From Mycolicibacterium psychrotolerans (GTDB lineage Bacteria; Actinomycetota; Actinomycetes; Mycobacteriales; Mycobacteriaceae): a stretch of DNA of 64,000 nucleotides. This document shows, one piece after another, positions 15,881 to 24,151 of this stretch (position 1 is the stretch's first letter; every line of letters begins with the position of its first letter). The stretch is from contig NZ_AP022574.1 in assembly GCF_010729305.1 (NCBI RefSeq), positions 2,294,001 to 2,358,000 of the forward strand, in the 5' to 3' direction. The notes under the pieces are model-generated. The model had not been told where the DNA came from, did no database searches, and saw only the letters and a program-made list of their open reading frames with translations. Made by a program: the position numbers and the translations under genes.

Positions 15881-18800
15881 ATGGGCGAACATTCGGCTGC
15901 TCGCAACAGGGGGATGAGCGGAACGGGTGGTGCTCGCCACCGCGCACGAAACCAAAGACGCATTCGGCCGTACTCATGGTTGGGGGCGAGCGCAGTCACT
16001 GTCGGCGTCGGTGCAGCTTTGATCGGCGGTGCTGGCCATGCCGCCGCCGATACGGGAACAACCGAATCGCCATCGTCAACGTCATCGAGTGAGACCCCGT
16101 CATCGTCGAGAGGCGACGCCGGGGGGCGCGACGAATCTGCGGCGTCCATCGGCAATAGCGAAGCAGCGACGGACACCGAGAGCGAGCTCGGTGATGGAAG
16201 CCCTGACCTCGATGGGCAGAGCAGTTCGACGGTGGAGGGCGATGAGTCGTCCTCCGACGAAAGCGATCCGGACGAGCTGGAGCTGGAGCTGGAGCGGGAC
16301 CGAAGAGCAGATTTCAACGAGATCGAGGTCCGCTCATCGCGGCCGGACATCGACGCCACGCAAGGTCTCGACCGCTCGCAAGCACCCGCTGGCCTCACCT
16401 CCGAAACAGACCTGCGAAAAAAACGTGGGCAGGCCATCGGCGACGACAACATAGTCGAGGCGGATACCGCCTCTTCCGCCGTCAACGCGACGGTTGCGAG
16501 TTTGTCGATTCCGATCGCGGATTCGCTGCGGTTAGGTGACCAGTCATCGACAGCTGCCGTTGGTGTGCGGCAGTCCGTCACCCTGAAGACGATCGTTACG
16601 GATGTCTTCCAGTGGATCGGTCTGGGTCCGATTGGGCCGCGTCTTCCAGTGCCGGAGCTCCCGATGCCGTCGTTTATGCAATCGCTGTGGCTTGCGGTGC
16701 GTGAGCATCAGTACAGATGGAACAACCAGAGGCCTGTTGCGCGGCCCACTATTTCGGGGCAGGACACCGAGAACGGCACGATCACAGGAAAACTCAACGC
16801 CACTGACTATGACGACGCCAAACTCACCTACACCGTTTCGGTGGACCCTCGCCACGGCTCGGTTGTCGTGGACGCCGATGGCAACTTCACCTACAGCCCC
16901 GATGTCGCGCTTGCGGCTCTGGGAGGCCGAGACAAGTTTGTCGTCACCATTGACGATCGAATCGGCAACCCGCCCCACCATTACGGCCTACTGGGTTTGA
17001 TCGGCCTGCTCGGTCCGGTGAAGAAGACCATCTCCTTCGCGGTCGCTCCGTTTGAGCCTACGGGGAACCCCCAGGATGGCGGCCCCGTGCAGGGTGGCGT
17101 CACCGATGCCGCGACAGGAGCCGTCGTCGGTTCGATCGGTGTGGTCGACCCAGGCGGCAATCCGTTGACCTACGCGGTGACCGACGGACCGCTGCATGGC
17201 ACGGTCACCATTGATCCCGAAACGGGCACGTACACCTACGAACCAACGGCCGCAGCACGTTTCGCCGCCGCGCTGCAGTCGCAAGCGCGCTCCTCGGCGT
17301 TGGCATCACCTGCATTCACGACGGTGGACAGGTTCACGGTCCACGTCAGCGGTGGACAGGCAGCGCCCGCGGTCCTCACGATCGACAACTTGCCCGTGAC
17401 CCCGCTCGACCTTCATCTGGGCAAGCCGATCGATCTCGGTGACGGCCAGCCGAGTTATCCCTTCTCCGTCCTGGCCGGGGCTGATGGCCGCGGTTACGTC
17501 ATGGACGCGGGTGCACGAGTAATACGGGTAGTTGAACCGGACGGCAGCCACCGTTCGATCGCACTGGGTGAAACTTTCGGGCTTCAGGCGTTGGCTCTCA
17601 GCGCCGACGGGAAACGTCTTTACGTCGCGAACACGAACATCGCCAACCAAACTGGAAGCGTGGCGGTCTTTGACACCACCACCGCGACCAAGATCACCGA
17701 CGTCGCGCTCACCCGCGCTCCGCTGAGTATTACTACGGCCGCCGATGGAAGCATCTACGTCTTCGGCACCAGAGCGAGCTCGGTGAATGGGGTTCCCGTT
17801 TACGACGTGGCGTTGACCCGTATCGATGGACAGACCAACACCGTGATTGGCGACATCGCCAATCTCGGCAGCAAGTACCTGCTGTCACTGTCGGTTTCGC
17901 CCGATGGCTCGCGGGTGTTCGCGCGTGGGGTAGACGTCTTGAACCAACAAGCTATACCGGAATTGGTAGTGGTCGATACCTCCAGCGGGGGTGTCAAGAC
18001 CATCGATCTTGTAGGCCAGATTCCCGATTTCGCCCAGACGCTAAATCATCCTGGGGTTACGCCTGACGGCAAGCAGATGTATGTGCCGGTGGCGATGATG
18101 AGCGCAGATCGGCTCATGTCCACGGCACTGGCAGTGATCGGCGTCGACCCAACGAGCGAAGACTACTTGCAGGTGACGAATCTCTTGCTACCGCACCAGC
18201 TGGGTGGGTTCATGTGGGCACTATCTCCGACATTCAGCGCGGACAGCAGTGCCGCATACATGTTCATGTCGGTGGCCGGGGAGCAACCGCTGACCGCCAA
18301 GTTGGTGCTCGCGGTCCTCGACACGCGCACCAATGCCGTCATCAAGACCAAGCCTGTCGATTTGTTCCCCAACGCCATGGCGATGACCGCCGACGGACTG
18401 AACGCCTACATCACCAGCCTGAAGTTCGACGAGAATGGTGAGCTCGTCAGCGGCGCAGGCTTCGTCAGCGTCCTCACGATCGACCCACCGGGTAACAAGG
18501 TCCCGGACGAGCGAACTCCCGCCTTCATCATAACCAACGTCGACGCCGACACCGGTGTAATCACTGGGCGCGTGAACTTCAACGACGCCGACGGCGACGA
18601 TCTCACCTATGCATTGACCAAAGGCATCGACGCAGCGTTCGGTGTGCTGAATTTCGACCCAAGCACCGGGGCGTTCACGTTCACTCCGACCGAGGCCGCG
18701 CGCCGCAACGCGTTCACCACCGAGGGCACGGACACAGTTACTTTCACCATGACAGGGGCCGACGCCGAAGCCGCAGTTCCGGTTGACGTCACCCTGGCGA

Positions 18801-19654
18801 TTAACGAACTAGCGCCGGCTCCGCCGCCGCCCCCGCCAGAGCTGCTGCAGGGCCAGTGGCTGGAGGTTGGCAAGTACCTTCAATCAGCGAACGGGCGTTT
18901 CCGGCTGTACATGCAAGGCGACGGCAACCTCGTGCTGTACGACGAAGCTCAGGGCCACAGGGCGTTGTGGGCGAGCAATACGTCGGGTCGGCCGGGGCTG
19001 CGCGCGGTGATGCAGGGGGACGGCAACCTTGTTCTCTACTCGGGTTCGACCGGCGTCTGGAGCAGCAAGACCAATGGCCACAACGGCGCCCGGCTGGTCG
19101 TGCAGGACGACGGTAACCTCGTGATCTACAAGGGTTCGACTGCGGTGTGGGACCGAAACGCGGGCGTGCTACAGCCGATACCCGGCGGGGGCGGAGGTGG
19201 CACCACCGTCCCTTCGGGATTGCGCGGTGACGATTACCCAGCCTTCCTCAAATCGCCGTCGGTTGAGAGCCTTACTCCCGATCCGTACGGGTTCTTCGCG
19301 CGCCAGTGCACATCGTTCGTCGCGTTCCGCCTCAGAACCGCCAATGGCATCGCGAACTTTCACAACACCATGGAAGGCAAGCGATTCGGCAACGCCAACA
19401 ATTGGGCTAAGAATGCTAGGGCTCTCAAAAAGACCGTCGACGGCAATCCCACCGTGGGCTCCGTGGCAGTAGACGAGACCGGGCCGTGGGGTCACGTCGC
19501 CTGGGTCGCTGAAGTCAGGACGAACGGAACAATAGTGATCGAGGAGTACAACCGACTGATCAAGGGAACAAATCGGTCAGACGGCTTGTACCACGTCCGG
19601 ACCCTCACCCAGGCGCAGTGGCGAGCCGAGTTCGAGGCGTTCATCCACTTCTGA
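15881..19654 (+). CDS. Large secreted lectin-CHAP protein with VCBS-like and propeller domains
   Basis: A 1257-residue multidomain exported protein. Residues about 25-57 form a mycobacterial-type signal (RRIRPYSW, then a hydrophobic run ending AGHAAADT). Residues 60-140 are Ser/Asp/Glu-rich and low complexity. Next come cadherin/VCBS-like beta repeats (TYTVSVDPRHGSVVV, DADGNFTYSP), a YVTN-type beta-propeller (about 510-860), another VCBS-like repeat, a bulb-type mannose lectin domain from about 988 with repeated QGDGNLVLY boxes, a Gly linker, and a C-terminal CHAP domain with Cys1143 (ARQCTSF) and His1205 (WGHVAWV). CHAP enzymes cleave peptidoglycan peptides, so this may be a glycan-targeted cell-wall hydrolase acting on self or on rivals. 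Confidence 0.85.
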   Translation: MGEHSAARNRGMSGTGGARHRARNQRRIRPYSWLGASAVTVGVGAALIGGAGHAAADTGTTESPSSTSSSETPSSSRGDAGGRDESAASIGNSEAATDTESELGDGSPDLDGQSSSTVEGDESSSDESDPDELELELERDRRADFNEIEVRSSRPDIDATQGLDRSQAPAGLTSETDLRKKRGQAIGDDNIVEADTASSAVNATVASLSIPIADSLRLGDQSSTAAVGVRQSVTLKTIVTDVFQWIGLGPIGPRLPVPELPMPSFMQSLWLAVREHQYRWNNQRPVARPTISGQDTENGTITGKLNATDYDDAKLTYTVSVDPRHGSVVVDADGNFTYSPDVALAALGGRDKFVVTIDDRIGNPPHHYGLLGLIGLLGPVKKTISFAVAPFEPTGNPQDGGPVQGGVTDAATGAVVGSIGVVDPGGNPLTYAVTDGPLHGTVTIDPETGTYTYEPTAAARFAAALQSQARSSALASPAFTTVDRFTVHVSGGQAAPAVLTIDNLPVTPLDLHLGKPIDLGDGQPSYPFSVLAGADGRGYVMDAGARVIRVVEPDGSHRSIALGETFGLQALALSADGKRLYVANTNIANQTGSVAVFDTTTATKITDVALTRAPLSITTAADGSIYVFGTRASSVNGVPVYDVALTRIDGQTNTVIGDIANLGSKYLLSLSVSPDGSRVFARGVDVLNQQAIPELVVVDTSSGGVKTIDLVGQIPDFAQTLNHPGVTPDGKQMYVPVAMMSADRLMSTALAVIGVDPTSEDYLQVTNLLLPHQLGGFMWALSPTFSADSSAAYMFMSVAGEQPLTAKLVLAVLDTRTNAVIKTKPVDLFPNAMAMTADGLNAYITSLKFDENGELVSGAGFVSVLTIDPPGNKVPDERTPAFIITNVDADTGVITGRVNFNDADGDDLTYALTKGIDAAFGVLNFDPSTGAFTFTPTEAARRNAFTTEGTDTVTFTMTGADAEAAVPVDVTLAINELAPAPPPPPPELLQGQWLEVGKYLQSANGRFRLYMQGDGNLVLYDEAQGHRALWASNTSGRPGLRAVMQGDGNLVLYSGSTGVWSSKTNGHNGARLVVQDDGNLVIYKGSTAVWDRNAGVLQPIPGGGGGGTTVPSGLRGDDYPAFLKSPSVESLTPDPYGFFARQCTSFVAFRLRTANGIANFHNTMEGKRFGNANNWAKNARALKKTVDGNPTVGSVAVDETGPWGHVAWVAEVRTNGTIVIEEYNRLIKGTNRSDGLYHVRTLTQAQWRAEFEAFIHF

Positions 19655-19809
19655 CACCTGTCTTTGAGCTCAAGGATCAAGGTGGCGTCGGACGCGAGGT
19701 GCGCGGTGCGGTACGAAATGGTGGGTGACGGCGCCGTCTGCCGCTGCCGGGCGGCGCGACGACTCGCCGAGCGGGGCGCCATGTACCCCGGGACCCGAGC
19801 CAGCAACTG

Positions 19810-20323
19810 CTACGGCACGGTCGACGACGTGATCACCGGCAGCATGCTTGCCTCGGTTCGGCCGGCGGCCTGAAAGTCGCTGATGTCGTCGTCCTCGTTA
19901 GGCTTCTCGTATATGTACCACGCGAAAGCGACGCCCAGGACGTGATCGACATCGATGCCGAGGCCGAGGCCGTCGGAATCGTAAAGCGGGCGTCCTTCAT
20001 GTGTTCGGAGTAGGTTGACCCGTCGCCGCGGAGCCCGCGCAGGAACGGGAACACCTCCTGGCCGATCGTGTCGAACATCGCTCCCGGCTCGTCATCCTTG
20101 AGGTTCTTCCATCGCAGGTTCTGCTGATCAGGGCCGAACAAGATGCCCTCTTTAATGCCAGTCACACGGGCTTCTCTTCGGCCAGGGTGTTCAGGTCGTC
20201 AAGGCCGCGAATGAACAGCAGGTAAGTAATCTGCTCGATCACTTCAATCGGGTTGGAGATGCCCCCGACCAGAAGGCATCCCATACCCGGTCCACCTTGC
20301 TCTTCATCTCGCCGGTGATCAGT
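19810..20323 (-). pseudogene. Frameshifted 5' remnant of hsdM (copy B)
   Basis: On the minus strand the start ATG at 20307 reads MKSKVDRVWDAFWSG, the N-terminus of a type I restriction-modification methyltransferase. One G is missing from a G run (C run on the plus strand near 20263), after which the expected ISNPIEVIEQITYLLFIRGL continues in another frame. A second frameshift lies near 20160, before GILFGPDQQNLRW and VFPFLRGLRGDGSTYSEHM. Homology stops after DARFTIPT, and an unrelated frame (DSDGLGLGIDVDHVLGVAF) runs to a stop at 19810. The catalytic NPPF region is absent, so it is dead. Confidence 0.75.
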
Positions 20324-20473
20324 TCGACGCCTCCAGTGTGCTGATGCGGACTGAACCGGACTTTATACAGCGCGGGACCGACATTCCGGCCGACGGAGAT
20401 GCGAGTCGCATCTCAGCGGTGCTGGCGCAACGGCTATTCGTATGAAGCTTCACTGGCCCCCTAAGCTGCTGAC

Positions 20474-21061
20474 ATGACTGTGAAGCTATGCCTCGCGCAG
20501 GATCCCGAAGCTGACGCGCTGCTGGAAGACAGTCCGTTTGCCCTGCTCACGGGCATGCTCCTCGATCAGCAGATCCCGATGGAGGTCGCTTTCGGCGGGC
20601 CGAAGAAGATCGCCGATCGGATCGGCAGCTTCGACGCGGCGACGATCGCCGACTTCGAGCCCGACGCGTTCGCCGCGCTCTGCTCGCAACCACCTGCGAT
20701 ACACCGTTTTCCGGGCTCGATGGCCAAGCGGGTCCAGGCGCTGGCGCAGGTGATCGTCGACGAGTACGGCGGCGACGCGACCGCGCTGTGGTCCGACGGC
20801 GCGTCCGGAGCCGACGTGCTGCGCCGCCTCAAGGCCCTGCCCGGCTTCGGCGAGCAGAAGGCCAAGATCTTCCTGGCGCTGCTGGGCAAGCAGTACGGCG
20901 TGACGCCCTCGGGGTGGCGTGCCGCGGCCGGTGACTACGGCAAGGCAGGCACGCACATGTCGGTGGCCGACGTGAAAGACGCCGGGTCGCTGCAGAAGGT
21001 GCGCTCCTACAAGAAGGAGATGAAGGCGGCAGCCAAGGCGGCGAAGCCGGCTAAGGGCTGA
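20474..21061 (+). CDS. HhH-GPD-type base excision repair protein (Rv1156 type)
   Basis: A 195-residue protein. The helix-hairpin-helix segment LPGFGEQKAKIFLALLG near residue 125 and the N-terminal LLDQQIPMEVAF fit the small HhH-GPD family conserved in mycobacteria; M. tuberculosis Rv1156 is the same length. Such proteins resemble DNA glycosylases but the lesion is unknown. TAAGCT seven bases before the ATG fits a leaderless promoter. The gene marks the right border of the island, and its first 34 codons are echoed by the truncated copy at 5888. The last 11 bp overlap the convergent recombinase-like gene. Confidence 0.85.
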   Translation: MTVKLCLAQDPEADALLEDSPFALLTGMLLDQQIPMEVAFGGPKKIADRIGSFDAATIADFEPDAFAALCSQPPAIHRFPGSMAKRVQALAQVIVDEYGGDATALWSDGASGADVLRRLKALPGFGEQKAKIFLALLGKQYGVTPSGWRAAAGDYGKAGTHMSVADVKDAGSLQKVRSYKKEMKAAAKAAKPAKG

Positions 21062-21443
21062 TCTCGCTGTCGCTGACGGCGTCCAGGGCCGCGAGGTCGG
21101 TGAGCACCCCGGCCACCACCCGGCCCGTCGCGCTCGCGGTGTCGAGCCCGGTTCGCAAGCAGCGCAACGTAATTCCGCGCGTCGTCAGGTCCGCGACGGT
21201 CTGGGCGACCTCGGCCACCGAACGGCCCAGGCGTTCGAGGGCCACGACCACCACGATGTCTCCCGAACGCGCATAGCTGAGCAGAGCGACCAGGCCCGCC
21301 CGCATCTTGTCCGCCGAACCGGCCGTCCTGTCGGTGAAGATCCGGCGTGGGTCCACCCCCGCGGCGGCGAGTTCAGCCAGTTGGTTCTCCAGGTCCCCGC
21401 ACGGCCGGCCGACCGTCGCGTAACCCAGCGTGACCGTCACCAC
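21051..21443 (-). CDS. Serine-recombinase-like protein lacking catalytic residues
   Basis: A 130-residue protein with the fold of a resolvase N-terminal domain (spaced LENQLAELAAAGV, DRTAGSADK, VVVALERLGRSV). The catalytic block, normally YARVS, reads YATVG here: both the nucleophilic Ser and the preceding Arg are replaced. There is no C-terminal DNA-binding domain. It is therefore very unlikely to recombine DNA; a domesticated binding or regulatory role is possible. It ends inside the last codons of the HhH-GPD gene and lies 9 bp from the nitroreductase gene on the same strand. Confidence 0.75.
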   Translation of the reverse strand: MVTVTLGYATVGRPCGDLENQLAELAAAGVDPRRIFTDRTAGSADKMRAGLVALLSYARSGDIVVVVALERLGRSVAEVAQTVADLTTRGITLRCLRTGLDTASATGRVVAGVLTDLAALDAVSDSEISP

Positions 21444-21452
21444 TCCAAGGTC

Positions 21453-22142
21453 TCACGACGCGGGCGCGCCCGGTGGAAAAGACGCGCCGTCGAACCGCTC
21501 CGACGTCACGAATTCCACAACCGGCCTGCGGGTCAGCCTGCGCACCTGATGCTGCGGCTTGCCGAGGGGGACCACCGCGGCGACGGCGTGGTCGGCGGGG
21601 ATTCCGAGAAGTTGCCGCACCCGCGGCTCCTCGGCGACGGCCATCGTGGTGAGCACCCCGCCGAAGCCTTCGTTGCGGGCGGCCAGCAGCACGTTCCAGA
21701 CGAACGGGTACACCGACGCCCCGGCGATCAGCCCGATGCGGTCGAGGTCCTGGTCCATCGCGGCCACCATGCCGAGATCGACGCAGACCACCAGCACCAC
21801 CGCGGCGGTGAGCAGCGGCACGGTCATCTGCGCGGGCACCTCGGTGGCGGCCAGCTGCTCGGCGGACACCCGCATGGGGTGCAGCGGGTTCCACGGGGCC
21901 TCACCGTTGGCGGACTGGGCGAGGTAGCGGCGGGCTCCCGTCTCGCTGAGCGCCGCGAGCACCTCGCGGGTCTTGGGGTCGCGCAGCGCGATCACGCGCA
22001 CGCCCTGACGGTTGCCGCCGGTCGGTGCGAACCGCGCGTGGTCGAGGATCCGGTACAGCACGTCGTCGGGCAGCGGGTCGCCGGTGAACCGCCGGACGGC
22101 ACCCGTCGTGCGCATCACCTGGTAGGTGTCCATGTGTGCCAT
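21453..22142 (-). CDS. Nitroreductase family protein
   Basis: A 229-residue FMN-dependent oxidoreductase of the nitroreductase fold. N-terminal MRTTGAVRRFTGDPLPDDVL and HARFAPTGGNRQGVRV provide the FMN-binding Arg and Ser/Gly residues of the family, and GFGGVLTTMAVAEEPRVRQLLGIP is the typical C-terminal segment. The start ATG is at 22142, with a second ATG three codons later; neither has a clear ribosome site, and the gene is divergent from the DUF1059 gene nine bases away, so a leaderless start is likely. The substrate is unknown. Confidence 0.85.
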   Translation of the reverse strand: MAHMDTYQVMRTTGAVRRFTGDPLPDDVLYRILDHARFAPTGGNRQGVRVIALRDPKTREVLAALSETGARRYLAQSANGEAPWNPLHPMRVSAEQLAATEVPAQMTVPLLTAAVVLVVCVDLGMVAAMDQDLDRIGLIAGASVYPFVWNVLLAARNEGFGGVLTTMAVAEEPRVRQLLGIPADHAVAAVVPLGKPQHQVRRLTRRPVVEFVTSERFDGASFPPGAPAS

Positions 22143-22151
22143 TGTGAAGTC

Positions 22152-22298
22152 ATGAAGACTCACTTGAGCTGCCCGTGCGGCGAAGCGATCCAGGGCAAGG
22201 ACGAGGACGATCTGGTCGAGAAGGCCCAGGCGCATCTGTCCGAGGTGCACCCCGGCCGCGAGTACGACCGCGACGCCATCCTGTTCATGGCCTACTGA
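22152..22298 (+). CDS. DUF1059 family small protein
   Basis: A 48-residue protein, MKTHLSCPCGEAIQGKDED then KAQAHLSEVHPGREYDRD. The CPCG pair followed by HLSEVH gives a CC/HH pattern like a minimal zinc finger, as in the DUF1059 family of actinobacterial small proteins. It starts nine bases from the divergent nitroreductase start, and a large hairpin follows its stop at 22304-22360. The function is not known. Confidence 0.75.
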   Translation: MKTHLSCPCGEAIQGKDEDDLVEKAQAHLSEVHPGREYDRDAILFMAY

Positions 22299-22303
22299 CC
22301 ACC

Positions 22304-22360
22304 CGAACGTGCACTCCTTGTAGTCCCCGCCCGTCGACGACTACAAGGAATGCGCGTTCG
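22304..22360. terminator. Bidirectional hairpin between convergent genes
   Basis: Arms 22304-22325 and 22339-22360 pair over 22 bases (CGAACGTGCACTCCTTGTAG and its near complement, with one G-U pair and one mismatch) around a 13-base loop. It lies between the convergent DUF1059 and Ala/Pro-rich genes, the expected place for a shared terminator. No U-tract is present, as is common in mycobacteria. Confidence 0.7.
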
Positions 22361-22372
22361 CAACAGGCCGGC

Positions 22373-23356
22373 TCATGGGACGACGGTGGAGCCGATCGTC
22401 GGCATGAACTGGCACTGCTTCTCGGTCGTCGTGACCTGACCGAAGACCGTCGACATGATGCTGCCCGAGCCGGTGTCGGCGATGGCCGTCAACGTCGTCG
22501 GTCCGTTCGGGTTCATGTCCGGCCGCGGCTTGAGCGTCACGCTGCCCGACTTGCCGGTCGTCAGGTTCACCCAGGTGGCGTTCAGCGGCAGCTTCTGCTC
22601 CGCCGCGGGACCCGGGGTGCCGACCGCGGTGAACACGTACGCGGTCTGGCCGGGGCCGGGGCCCGGCAGCGGGATCGTGGCCGGGCCCGCCACCGAGATG
22701 GCGGTCGCGAGCACGTTGCCGCCGTCCTTGAGGCAGCCGTTGCTGATCGACGGATACAGGAAGTCCTGCGTCACGGGCGCATTCGGGCCGAACCCGGGCG
22801 GCCCGGGCGTGGTGGCCGCGACGGGCGTGGCCGCCGGGTCCGGTACCGGCGCCGCGGCGGGATCCGCGGCCGGCGGCGCCACCGGGTCGGGTCCCGGTGC
22901 GGGCGGCGGACCGGGCAGAGCCTGCGGCGTCACGACGTGCGCCACTTCCGGTGCCGCGTCGGGGACCGGGCCGACGGCGTACTGCGGGTTGACGCCCGCG
23001 GGCAGATGCGCCTCGGTGCCCGGCGTCGCACCCGTCGCCGGCACATGCGCGACGGGTTGCACGAACTGGTTCACCGCCGTCGCGACTTCCCGCGACGGCG
23101 CCGGGGCGGCGGCGTCCCCGGCGAACACCGCGGCCGCAGCCATCAGCATCGAGGCGGCATTGGCCGGATCGGCGGCGGCCTGCTGAATGACGGGCCCGAT
23201 GCTCTGCACCGCGGGCAGGCCGGGGGCCTGCAGCCCGTCGATCGGCAGTGGCGCCGCCGGGTCGGCGTGAGCGACGCCGGTCACGCCGACCGCCAGCAAC
23301 GCGGTCGATGAACTCACCGCCACTGCGGTGGTGAGCATCGTCCTGATCGTTGACAT
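22373..23356 (-). CDS. Secreted Ala/Pro-rich protein (Rv1157c type)
   Basis: A 327-residue exported protein. The signal peptide (MSTIRTMLTTAVAV then VTGVAHADP) is cleaved after AHA. Residues about 100-210 form a proline/alanine-rich stretch, and a compact C-terminal domain with two cysteines (NGCLKDGG and KQCQFMP) probably forms a disulfide. Position and composition match M. tuberculosis Rv1157c, beside its paralog-like neighbour Rv1158c. The function is unknown; a cell-envelope location is likely. Confidence 0.85.
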   Translation of the reverse strand: MSTIRTMLTTAVAVSSSTALLAVGVTGVAHADPAAPLPIDGLQAPGLPAVQSIGPVIQQAAADPANAASMLMAAAAVFAGDAAAPAPSREVATAVNQFVQPVAHVPATGATPGTEAHLPAGVNPQYAVGPVPDAAPEVAHVVTPQALPGPPPAPGPDPVAPPAADPAAAPVPDPAATPVAATTPGPPGFGPNAPVTQDFLYPSISNGCLKDGGNVLATAISVAGPATIPLPGPGPGQTAYVFTAVGTPGPAAEQKLPLNATWVNLTTGKSGSVTLKPRPDMNPNGPTTLTAIADTGSGSIMSTVFGQVTTTEKQCQFMPTIGSTVVP

Positions 23357-23397
23357 GGTCCCCCAATGTTGGTGTCGGATTCTGGTCGAGCCGGATG

Positions 23398-24033
23398 TCA
23401 GGGCAGGGCCGAGAGCGGGGTGAACAGCGGTGCGGCCGGCGCGCCGGCGGGGGTGGCTGCCGGCGCCGCGGCCGCCGGTGCGGCGGTGCCGCCCGTGGGC
23501 AGCAGTCCGGCCAGCGGGGACCCGCCGGGCAGCAGTGACGCGAGGCTGCCGGGCGCGCCGAGCGCGTCGGTCAGCCCGGACAGCGGCGACGCGGCGGGCG
23601 TGTTGACGGGCGGAACCGTGGTGGTGTTCCCGGCCGGCACCGTACCGGGGGTGGCCGTCACCGTCGGCATCGCCGCAGGCAGCGTGGACGGCAGTGCCGC
23701 GACGGCGCCGGGCAGGGCATTCACGCTGGGGGGCAGCGTCAGCGACGCGGTGGCTCCGGGGGCGGGGGCCAGCGGTGCCGTCGCGGCGCCCGTCGCGGCG
23801 GTCGCGGCCGGGGCGGCGTTGCCCATCAGGTTGGCGAAGCCCTGCATCAGCTGCGTCGCGGCCGCCGGGTTGGCGGCGAGTTGCTGCAGGAACGGCAGGC
23901 CGGGCACTTCGGGGGCGGGCGCCGGGGCCGGGGCCGGCTGCGCGGCCGCGGTGGCACTCAGGGCGACGGCAGCCGACACCGCTCCTGCCGCTGCGATCAT
24001 CGTGGTGGCGAACAGTTTCCGGGTGCGGTGCAT
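23398..24033 (-). CDS. Secreted Ala/Pro-rich protein (Rv1158c type)
   Basis: A 211-residue exported protein of low complexity. The start MHRTRKLF at 24033 follows GGGAGAC and begins a clear signal peptide (TTMIAAAGAVSAAVALSA) with cleavage near AAAQP. A short helix (LPFLQQLAANPAAATQLMQGF) is followed by a long Ala/Pro/Gly-rich tail. It corresponds to Rv1158c and shares orientation with the Rv1157c-type gene 41 bp downstream. No enzymatic motif is seen. Confidence 0.82.
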   Translation of the reverse strand: MHRTRKLFATTMIAAAGAVSAAVALSATAAAQPAPAPAPAPEVPGLPFLQQLAANPAAATQLMQGFANLMGNAAPAATAATGAATAPLAPAPGATASLTLPPSVNALPGAVAALPSTLPAAMPTVTATPGTVPAGNTTTVPPVNTPAASPLSGLTDALGAPGSLASLLPGGSPLAGLLPTGGTAAPAAAAPAATPAGAPAAPLFTPLSALP

Positions 24034-24151
24034 GAGGTCTCCCAATCGATGTAATTGCATGCCTGAACCCGAAGCTAGCCTGTTACTAGAGTTACTCAAG
24101 TGACATGTGTGGCATTTATGCAACCGTTACGGAGGTGAAGGCGGATGGTGA

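Noticed and set aside
19664..19873. Possible 69-residue plus-strand protein after the lectin-CHAP gene
   Set aside because: No ribosome site, low-quality composition, and it overlaps the hsdM remnant on the other strand.
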